Made by a program: the position numbers and the translations under genes
In this document: piece by piece, positions 28,150-35,276 of the stretch
Layout of the letters: every line of letters starts with the position of its first letter
How positions within the stretch are numbered: position 1 is the stretch's first letter
Notes under the pieces: generated by a model
Seen by the model: only the letters and a program-made list of their open reading frames with translations
Databases searched by the model: none
What the model was told of the DNA's origin: nothing
Source of the DNA: Flavihumibacter solisilvae
Lineage (GTDB): Bacteria > Bacteroidota > Bacteroidia > Chitinophagales > Chitinophagaceae
NCBI RefSeq assembly: GCF_000814475.1
Contig: NZ_JSVC01000002.1
Span: 186,001-250,000 of the forward strand
Reading direction: 5' to 3'
Length of the DNA stretch: 64,000 bases

Positions 28150-29166
28150 ATGAAGCGTGGAATCCTGCTCATGAACCTCGGCTCACCCGACTCGACATCT
28201 GTAAAGGACGTAAGAAGGTATTTGAATGAATTCCTTATGGATGAACGGGTGATCGATATGTCATACTTGTCGAGGCTGTTGCTGGTTAAAGGCATTATCG
28301 TCCCTTTCCGGGCGCCAAAATCGGCAAAAGCCTATTCGTCGATCTGGACACCGGAAGGTTCACCACTGATCGTGCTGACCCGCGAACTCCAGGCTGCCCT
28401 GCAGTCACGTATAGCCGAGCCCGTTGCCATCGCCATGCGGTATGGAAATCCTTCACCTCGCCAGGGTTTCGACGAATTGCTGCAAAAGGCCCCCGGCCTC
28501 GAAGAAGTGATAGTTGTTCCCCTATACCCGCAGTACGCCATGAGCAGCTATGAAACTGCTGTTGAATATGCGAAGGAATGCCATAAGAAAGGTGGATACA
28601 AGTTCCGTCTCGAGATCATTCCGCCCTTTTATGATGAGCCGGGGTACCTGAACGCCCTGGCAGAAAGTATTACACCTTATTTAAAGGAAGAATACGACCA
28701 TATCCTCTTTAGTTACCATGGAATACCTGAAAGACATATTCATAAAGATGATGTTACGGGGAATCACTGCCTGAAATCAGCGGACTGCTGTTCAGTTGAC
28801 TCACCTGCACACCAGCATTGTTACCGGCATCAATGCCTGGTAACGACGGCACGGGTAACGGCTGCCCTGGATATTCCGAAATCAAAATACAGTCATTCCT
28901 TCCAGTCCAGGCTTGGCCGGGATGAATGGTTGAAGCCTTATACAGCGCAAAGACTGCAGGAAATGCCAGGTGAAGGAATCAAGAACCTGCTGGTAGCGTG
29001 CCCTGCTTTTGTGAGCGATTGTCTTGAAACATTGGAAGAAATAGCCGAAGAAGGAAAGGAGATTTTCCTGCATGCAGGAGGGGAAAAATTTACCATGATC
29101 CCCTGCCTGAACAGTCACCCGGCCTGGGTAAGCACCCTGGAAAAATGGTCTCATAACGGCATATAA
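28150..29166 (+). CDS. hemH: Ferrochelatase
   Basis: A 338-residue enzyme inserting Fe2+ into protoporphyrin IX (or coproporphyrin in some bacteria). Start MKRGILLMNLGSPDS, catalytic His190 in LFSYHGIPERH, and the late acidic helix CLETLEEIAEEG are standard. Between them lies a cysteine cluster, Cys207, 213, 214, 224 and 229 (CLKSADCCS, then CYRHQC). Such internal cysteines can bind a [2Fe-2S] centre in some bacterial ferrochelatases. It heads the rightward hemHJ arm. HemF and HemJ nearby argue for the protoporphyrin-dependent route. Confidence 0.96.
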   Translation: MKRGILLMNLGSPDSTSVKDVRRYLNEFLMDERVIDMSYLSRLLLVKGIIVPFRAPKSAKAYSSIWTPEGSPLIVLTRELQAALQSRIAEPVAIAMRYGNPSPRQGFDELLQKAPGLEEVIVVPLYPQYAMSSYETAVEYAKECHKKGGYKFRLEIIPPFYDEPGYLNALAESITPYLKEEYDHILFSYHGIPERHIHKDDVTGNHCLKSADCCSVDSPAHQHCYRHQCLVTTARVTAALDIPKSKYSHSFQSRLGRDEWLKPYTAQRLQEMPGEGIKNLLVACPAFVSDCLETLEEIAEEGKEIFLHAGGEKFTMIPCLNSHPAWVSTLEKWSHNGI

Positions 29167-29188
29167 CAGTTGATAAAACCGACTCAGC

Positions 29189-29746
29189 TTGTACCTATAT
29201 ATTAAAGCACTGCATATCATTTTTGTAGTTACCTGGTTTGCCGGCCTGTTTTACATGCCCCGGCTGTTCATTTATAACACCGAAGCACGGGAAAAGCCTC
29301 AATTAGAAAAACAGGTACTCCAGTCACAATTCTCTATTATGATGAAGCGGCTCTGGTTCGGAATCACCTGGCCTTCTGCAGTTCTCACTTTAATTTTTGG
29401 ACTGTCGGTACTTTTTACCGGTAACTGGGAGGCAGTCCTTCTTGCCCCGGAAGGCAGGTGGCTGCTGATCAAACTCATCTTCGTAGCAGGTTTGTACGTC
29501 TATCACCTGTTCCTGCACCGGATCTTCCGCCAGGAAATGAACGGCGACTTTCGTTATTCATCCAATCAACTTCGGCTATGGAATGAAGTGGCAACCGTCT
29601 TTTTATTCGCGATTGTTATGCTTGTGGTGGTAAAACAGGGAATGGGGCTGGTTTATGGCCTTGTAGGACTCGCGCTTCTTATAGTATTACTGATGACAGC
29701 GATTAGGGTTTACCGTTGGACCCGGGAAAATAAAGGGAGCAAATAA
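29189..29746 (+). CDS. hemJ: HemJ-type protoporphyrinogen IX oxidase (CopD-like membrane protein)
   Basis: A 185-residue integral membrane protein with about four to five helices, starting YIKALHIIFVVTWFAGLFYMPRLF. The early conserved His and the Met/Arg residues in that block are typical of HemJ. It completes the pathway by oxidising protoporphyrinogen IX; no HemG or HemY is present in the window. No ATG precedes the conserved N-terminus: an in-frame stop is at 29174, and the only usual start codon between is TTG at 29189, 22 bp after hemH. Confidence 0.88.
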   Translation: MYLYIKALHIIFVVTWFAGLFYMPRLFIYNTEAREKPQLEKQVLQSQFSIMMKRLWFGITWPSAVLTLIFGLSVLFTGNWEAVLLAPEGRWLLIKLIFVAGLYVYHLFLHRIFRQEMNGDFRYSSNQLRLWNEVATVFLFAIVMLVVVKQGMGLVYGLVGLALLIVLLMTAIRVYRWTRENKGSK

Positions 29747-29786
29747 AGCGCTTTGCGTATCAACCGGCAGGTCCTAAAAAAGAGGA

Positions 29787-29812
29787 AGGGGGCAAGACTA
29801 CCCCCTATTTTA
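29787..29812 (+). terminator. Possible terminator after hemHJ
   Basis: A 6-bp stem AGGGGG / CCCCCT with an 8-nt loop is followed by ATTTTAA, 40 bp after the hemJ stop. The T tract is short. Confidence 0.45.
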
Positions 29813-30270
29813 ACCCCTAAACCCTAAACCGTAGAAATTTTTACCTGATGACTTCAGGAATATTTTGAATACTGACCAAATCAGTATGTTCTTCGTTGCT
29901 TTGTTCAAATTCATAGTTTCAGAAACTGTGCCAAACGTTAATAGTGTGGAAAAAAGTGAAACAGCAAGGGTCAATTTTAACGTATTGAAATTATGTTAAC
30001 TGCTTCGGGGTGTTTCCATTTATTATATCTGCTGAAAAACTCAAAAATGATTCCTTGGTCAGGACTTGTCGGGCTCAGGGGGCCTGGTAGGAAAAGAGCC
30101 GCCAATATTTGTGGAGATTGTTCCCGATTTTGATGGGATATGGGACAATTCACGAATAACCATTCAGGAGGGAATCGCCATTACACCGGAGCAACAGCCG
30201 TAGAATTTCAGTAACTTCGCGTCTATTTCGAATATTGAATTTATAAGTAGTTAAGAATCAGCGAGTTTAT
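29813..30270. other. Long non-coding gap upstream of ileS
   Basis: About 460 bp without a gene I can support. A 50-codon frame without an ATG at 30051-30203 reads like coding sequence at its end (FVEIVPDFDGIWDNS) and could be a gene remnant. TAACTTCG at 30212-30219 is one base from the -7 consensus and may serve ileS. The rest is AT-rich with no strong repeat. Confidence 0.4.
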
Positions 30271-33200
30271 ATGGCAGCCAGCTATCGTGAATACCAGCAA
30301 TTGAATCTACCCTCCATCGAAGCCGAAATTCTGACAAAATGGGCTGAGTATCAGGCATTTGAAAAAAGCGTATCCCTTCGCGAAGGAGCAACCCCCTTTG
30401 TTTTTTATGAAGGTCCGCCAAGTGCTAATGGAATGCCCGGAATCCATCACGTGATTTCCCGGACATTAAAAGACCTGGTTTGCCGCTATAAGACCATGAA
30501 GGGTTACCAGGTGAAGCGAAAAGGCGGCTGGGATACACATGGACTTCCAATCGAACTGGGCGTTGAAAAAGAACTGGGCATCACAAAAGAAGATATCGGT
30601 AAGACCATCAGCGTTGAGGAATATAACCAGAAATGCCGCCAGGCAGTCCTGAGGTTCAAGGACAAATGGGATGACCTGACCAATAAAATGGGTTATTGGG
30701 TCGACCTGAACGATCCCTACATCACTTTTGAGAATAATTATATTGAAACACTATGGTGGTGCCTGAAGCGGTTATACGAAAAAGGATTATTGTATAAGAG
30801 CGTCAGCATTCAGCCATATTCACCGGCAGCAGGCACCGGCCTGAGCTCACATGAACTTAACCAGCCTGGAACCTACAAAGATGTCAAGGATACCAGTGTA
30901 GTAGCCATGTTCAAGGCAGTCCGCGATGACAAAAGCCGCTTCCTGTTTGACGCCGCCGGCGACGAAGAGGTCTTCTTCATGGCCTGGACAACAACTCCGT
31001 GGACCCTGCCTTCCAATCTGGGACTGACAGCCGGACCAAAAATTGACTATGTCCTGGTCCGCACATTCAATCCATACACACATCTGCCTGTTTCTGTCGT
31101 GCTTGCGAAGGCGCTCGTAGCAAAATACTTCAAAGCCGAGGGAGAAAATGCGGACTTTGCTGATTACTCTGCTGAGTCGAAGCTGCTCCCCTGGAAGACT
31201 CTTTCTGAGTTTAAGGGAAGTGACCTCGAAGGGTGTCGATATGAACAGCTGCTGCCATTCGATGCTAATACTGCACAGCGTGCCGGCGGAGATCCGTTCC
31301 GGGTGCTTAACGATACATTTGTCACAACAGAAGATGGTACAGGTATCGTTCACACTGCACCAGCTTTCGGTGCTGATGACTATAAGGTCGGCCGGAAATA
31401 TAACATCGGGATTCTCACCCTCGTGGACCGGGAAGGGAAGTTTGTGGACGGACTGGGTGAGTTCAGCAAACGTTTTGTAAAGAATTACAAGGATGATCCC
31501 GCGTATGTGGACGTCAATGTGGATATCAGTGTGAAGCTGAAAAAAGAGAACCGGGCATTCAAGGTGGAAAAGTATGAACACAGCTATCCCCATTGCTGGA
31601 GGACAGACAAGCCCGTTTTATACTACCCGCTTGATGCATGGTTCATCAAGACCACTGCGATCAAAGACCGGATGGTACAGCTGAATAAGACCATCAACTG
31701 GAAACCTAAAGCAACTGGCGAGGGCCGTTTCGGCAACTGGCTTGAAAATATGGTGGATTGGAACCTGAGCCGGAGCCGTTTCTGGGGTACCCCGCTTCCC
31801 ATCTGGCGTACTGAAGATGGCTCAGAAGAAAAATGCATCGGGTCGATCAATGAATTGAATACGGAAATCCGCAAGGCCAATGAAGTGCTCGGCGGAGATA
31901 TCAATAAGCATTACCTGCATGATGGCATACTTGACCTTCACAAACCTTATGTGGATGAAGTAATTCTCGTAAGCGCATCCGGAAAGCCAATGCGCCGTGA
32001 GCCTGACCTGATTGATGTGTGGTTTGACAGTGGCGCCATGCCATATGCACAATGGGGACTTAACCAGGAAAAACTCGCAGCAGGGGATGAGCGTCCTTTC
32101 AACGCGCCGTTCGACCAGAACTTCCCCGCAGATTTCATCGCGGAAGGAGTAGACCAGACCCGTGGATGGTTCTATACCCTTCACGCACTGGGTGCACTGT
32201 TGTATGATAGTGTTGCGTATAAAACTGTGGTTTCGAACGGGCTGGTACTTGACAGGAATGGAAATAAGATGAGTAAGCGCCTGGGGAACGTTGTGGATCC
32301 TTTCAAAACCATCGAAACATTTGGTGCTGACGCAACCCGTTGGTACCTGATCACAAACGCCTCGCCCTGGGATAGCCTGAAATTTGACCTCGAAGGGATC
32401 AGGGAAGTGCAACGAAAGTTCTTTGGTACGCTTTATAATACCTACCAGTTTTTCGCACTGTACGCCAATGTCGACAAGTTCTCCTTTTCTGAGAAATATA
32501 TCCCACTCGATCAACGTCCGGAAATAGACAGGTGGATCCTTTCTTCGTTAAACACCCTGGTGAAAGAGGCGACTGCAGCTTTTGACGATTATGAGCCGAC
32601 CATTGCCGGCCGACTTGTTGAAGATTTTGTGGATGAACATCTCAGCAACTGGTATGTTCGACTTTGCCGGCGCAGGTTCTGGAAAGGCGAATACGAACAT
32701 GATAAAATTTGTGCTTACCAGACCTTGTATGAGTGCCTCGAAACCATTTCAAGGCTTATTGCCCCTGTGTCGCCATTCTTTGCTGACTGGCTGTTCGGTA
32801 ACCTTAATTCCGTTTCCAATCGATTCACAGAGGGTTCAGTGCATCATGTTTTATACCCGGAGGTAAATACTTCTGTAATTGATCCGGCCCTTGAGGAAAG
32901 GATGCAACTGGCCCAGGATGCTTCATCGCTCGTTTTGTCGCTCCGGAAGAAGGTGAATATTAAAGTCCGCCAGCCATTGCAACGCGTACTGGTTCCGGTA
33001 CTCAACAGCTCCATGCAGACACAGTTGCAGAAAGTGGAAGACCTGATCAAAAGCGAAGTGAATGTGAAAGAAGTGCAGTATCTGACTGATGCAGACGGAT
33101 TTATAAAGAAGAAAATAAAACCAAATTTCCAGGCACTTGGTAAGAGGCTGGGAAATAAAATGAAAGCGGTGACTTCAGCGATCAATGCATTCACCCAGGC

Positions 33201-33636
33201 AGAAATCGCAACACTTGAAAAAGAAGGTTCATATTCTTTGGAAATTGATAGCGAACCCTTAATATTACAAATCCATGAGGTTGAAATAACCAGTGAAGAT
33301 GTTCCGGGATGGATGGTCAGCTCAAAAGGCCCGTTAACCGTGGCGCTGGACGTAACTGTAACTCCGGAACTGGAACAAGAAGGAAATGCGAGAGAATTGG
33401 TCAACAGGATCCAGAAGATTAGGAAGGACAATGGCTATGATCTGACAGACAGGATTCTGGTAAAACTTTCAAAGGCAGGAACACTTGCAGACTCCATAAA
33501 GCAATTTGGCCACTATATAAAAGCCGAAGTACTGGCCGATAAGCTGGAGCTGGTTGAAGAACTTGAAGAAGGAACGGCCATAGAAGTAAATGAACAAGCT
33601 ATAAAAGTTTGGGTTGACAAAGCAACCCGATCCTGA
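30271..33636 (+). CDS. ileS: Isoleucyl-tRNA synthetase, eukaryote-like type
   Basis: A 1121-residue class I synthetase charging tRNA-Ile, with editing of misactivated valine. The HIGH-type motif is MPGIHHV (Gly57-His60) and KMSKR is at 666-670. The connective (CP1) editing domain lies roughly at 190-410 with TEDGTGIVHTAPAFGADD. The length exceeds 1000 and the C-terminus lacks the Cys4 zinc site of E. coli IleRS. Both features fit the type 2 (eukaryote-like, mupirocin-tolerant) form common in Bacteroidota. Confidence 0.95.
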   Translation: MAASYREYQQLNLPSIEAEILTKWAEYQAFEKSVSLREGATPFVFYEGPPSANGMPGIHHVISRTLKDLVCRYKTMKGYQVKRKGGWDTHGLPIELGVEKELGITKEDIGKTISVEEYNQKCRQAVLRFKDKWDDLTNKMGYWVDLNDPYITFENNYIETLWWCLKRLYEKGLLYKSVSIQPYSPAAGTGLSSHELNQPGTYKDVKDTSVVAMFKAVRDDKSRFLFDAAGDEEVFFMAWTTTPWTLPSNLGLTAGPKIDYVLVRTFNPYTHLPVSVVLAKALVAKYFKAEGENADFADYSAESKLLPWKTLSEFKGSDLEGCRYEQLLPFDANTAQRAGGDPFRVLNDTFVTTEDGTGIVHTAPAFGADDYKVGRKYNIGILTLVDREGKFVDGLGEFSKRFVKNYKDDPAYVDVNVDISVKLKKENRAFKVEKYEHSYPHCWRTDKPVLYYPLDAWFIKTTAIKDRMVQLNKTINWKPKATGEGRFGNWLENMVDWNLSRSRFWGTPLPIWRTEDGSEEKCIGSINELNTEIRKANEVLGGDINKHYLHDGILDLHKPYVDEVILVSASGKPMRREPDLIDVWFDSGAMPYAQWGLNQEKLAAGDERPFNAPFDQNFPADFIAEGVDQTRGWFYTLHALGALLYDSVAYKTVVSNGLVLDRNGNKMSKRLGNVVDPFKTIETFGADATRWYLITNASPWDSLKFDLEGIREVQRKFFGTLYNTYQFFALYANVDKFSFSEKYIPLDQRPEIDRWILSSLNTLVKEATAAFDDYEPTIAGRLVEDFVDEHLSNWYVRLCRRRFWKGEYEHDKICAYQTLYECLETISRLIAPVSPFFADWLFGNLNSVSNRFTEGSVHHVLYPEVNTSVIDPALEERMQLAQDASSLVLSLRKKVNIKVRQPLQRVLVPVLNSSMQTQLQKVEDLIKSEVNVKEVQYLTDADGFIKKKIKPNFQALGKRLGNKMKAVTSAINAFTQAEIATLEKEGSYSLEIDSEPLILQIHEVEITSEDVPGWMVSSKGPLTVALDVTVTPELEQEGNARELVNRIQKIRKDNGYDLTDRILVKLSKAGTLADSIKQFGHYIKAEVLADKLELVEELEEGTAIEVNEQAIKVWVDKATRS

Positions 33637-33674
33637 TAAACAGACAATTCATCACCGGATAAAAGGAACAATGT

Positions 33675-34643
33675 ATGGCAACAAAGAAAAAGGCCGCTAA
33701 ACCCGCCGCCAAAAAAGTTGCTCCGGCCAAAAAGCCTGCCCCAGCTAAAAAAGCCGCTGCGAAGCCCGTAGCGAAAAAAGCTGTGCCGGTTAAGAAAGCT
33801 GCGACTAAACCAGCCAAACCCGTAGCCAAAGCCGCTCCTTCAAAGGCACCAGCCTCTAAAGCAGCTCCGGCCAAAGCCACTCCCGCGAAAGCTGTTGCCA
33901 AAGCTTCAAAAGCCGTAAGCCCAAAACCTGCACCGGTTGTTAAACCTGCACCTAAGAAAGAAGAACCCGTGAAAAAAGCAGCTGAAGTGAAAGCTCCGGC
34001 AGCTGTTGCCAAAGCCGCCCCAAAGGCAGCTGAAAAAAAAGCGCCGGTAAAAACAATCCGCCAGGCAATTAAACCTGCCCCAATTAAGCCCGCAGTAAAA
34101 GACGATTCAAAACAAACTACACCGATACCCATTAAAAAACCGGCCCCACCCCCGGAAAAAAGACCGACCAAGGTGGTGATGCCGGAAATCAAGACAAAGA
34201 CCGTGCAACCGTATAATCCTGATTTTACGAAGAGTGTGCTCGATCAGAATACTTCAACACCAACAGGACCAACTATGCGATACAGTGATGCAGAATTACA
34301 AGAGTTCAAGGAACTGATCAATAAGAAACTTGATGCAGCAAAGAAGGAATTGGCTTACCTGCAGGGCCTGATAACCCGCAAAGATGAGATGGGTGGTGAC
34401 GAGAGTGAAAGCAGGTACATGACCATGGAAGACGGAAGTGTCAGCATGGAACGTGAGCAGCTTGCACAGATGGCAAGCCGGCAGATCACCTTTATCGATC
34501 ACCTCGAAAAGGCAATCATGCGCATTGAGAATAAAACATATGGTATTTGCCGCGTTACAGGCAAACTGATAGATAAGGCGCGCCTTCGTGCAGTGCCACA
34601 TGCCACGCTCAGTATCGAGGCAAAAAATACCATGAATAAATAA
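33675..34643 (+). CDS. DksA/TraR-like protein fused to histone H1-like Lys/Ala/Pro tail
   Basis: A 322-residue two-part protein. Residues 1 to about 170 are low-complexity Lys/Ala/Pro/Val repeats (AKPAAKK, PAKKAAAKP) resembling bacterial histone H1-like DNA-binding tails. Residues about 205-322 are DksA/TraR-like: a long coiled coil (ELQEFKELINKKLDAAKKEL) and the terminal YGICRVTGKLIDKARLRAVP. The usual four zinc cysteines are reduced to one, Cys292. It follows ileS by 38 bp and has a strong terminator right after. Ribosomal-promoter or chromatin control is plausible but not shown. Confidence 0.85.
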   Translation: MATKKKAAKPAAKKVAPAKKPAPAKKAAAKPVAKKAVPVKKAATKPAKPVAKAAPSKAPASKAAPAKATPAKAVAKASKAVSPKPAPVVKPAPKKEEPVKKAAEVKAPAAVAKAAPKAAEKKAPVKTIRQAIKPAPIKPAVKDDSKQTTPIPIKKPAPPPEKRPTKVVMPEIKTKTVQPYNPDFTKSVLDQNTSTPTGPTMRYSDAELQEFKELINKKLDAAKKELAYLQGLITRKDEMGGDESESRYMTMEDGSVSMEREQLAQMASRQITFIDHLEKAIMRIENKTYGICRVTGKLIDKARLRAVPHATLSIEAKNTMNK

Positions 34644-34649
34644 TTTTGG

Positions 34650-34699
34650 TGGTCAGGTAACCAGGCCGGTCGCGGCACTCGTTACCTGACCATTTTTTT
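34650..34699 (+). terminator. Rho-independent terminator after DksA-like gene
   Basis: A 12-bp perfect stem TGGTCAGGTAAC / GTTACCTGACCA with a 19-nt loop is followed by seven T. The right arm also encodes the last codons and stop (Met-Val-Arg-stop) of the convergent GNAT gene. Confidence 0.88.
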
Positions 34700-35197
34700 C
34701 AGCACCATGAACTCAAGCGGCTGGCTGGGTCTGCCCTGCCAGGGCTCGTGTGGAAATGGCTTGCGTATACCTGTGTCCACATAGCCATGACGGTTATACC
34801 ACCCTATAAGTTCAGGACGAACCGTGATAACTGTCATTATGATGTAATCCTTTCCCTGCAGTACTGCCTCTGCTTCCGAAGCCTTCAATAATTGTTTTCC
34901 GATTCCTTTTGCCTGCTCAACCGGCGATACCGTTAATGTGCCCAGGTACAGGTGGTCACCATGTGCTTCAAGGTAAACACAACCGGTAATCTGGTTGGTC
35001 GCAGTTACATGTTTGAGTACCATACTCCCTTTTTTCAGGATCATATTGGTCATATGGATCTCATCCACTCGTTTCCCGCCTACAAGCAGGTCAGCCTCAC
35101 TCGTCCACCCCTTCTTTGAAAATTCACCCCGGTATGCACTGTTGATGAGTTCAACAAGAGCCGGAACATCCTCGAGTGTTGCTTTAATTATTGACAT
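34682..35197 (-). CDS. GNAT-family N-acetyltransferase
   Basis: A 171-residue acetyl-CoA-dependent acyltransferase. Motif A is LTVSPVEQAKGIGKQLLKASE (the V-x5-GxG-x-L acetyl-CoA loop), preceded by ITGCVYLEAHGDHLYLG and followed by GWYNRHGYVDTGIRKPFP. I start at MSIIKATLEDV, the normal N-terminus; an in-frame Met 14 codons upstream lies in the neighbouring terminator region. Substrate unknown. It is convergent with the DksA-like gene and shares its terminator hairpin. Confidence 0.87.
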   Translation of the reverse strand: MSIIKATLEDVPALVELINSAYRGEFSKKGWTSEADLLVGGKRVDEIHMTNMILKKGSMVLKHVTATNQITGCVYLEAHGDHLYLGTLTVSPVEQAKGIGKQLLKASEAEAVLQGKDYIIMTVITVRPELIGWYNRHGYVDTGIRKPFPHEPWQGRPSQPLEFMVLKKMVR

Positions 35198-35222
35198 ATT
35201 GGTACTGATATGTCCCCAAAAT

Positions 35223-35254
35223 AAAAAAAGCGATACCAAAATCTGGTATCGCTT
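35223..35254 (-). terminator. Rho-independent terminator after S9 peptidase gene
   Basis: Read leftward, an 11-bp stem AAGCGATACCA / TGGTATCGCTT with a 5-nt loop is followed by T7. It lies 22 bp beyond the S9 peptidase stop and upstream of the GNAT start. Confidence 0.88.
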
Positions 35255-35276
35255 CCGGGATAATTTTTTCCAATGA

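Noticed and set aside
30847-31593. 248-codon frame antisense to ileS
   Set aside because: Shadow of the strongly coding ileS strand; no family features.
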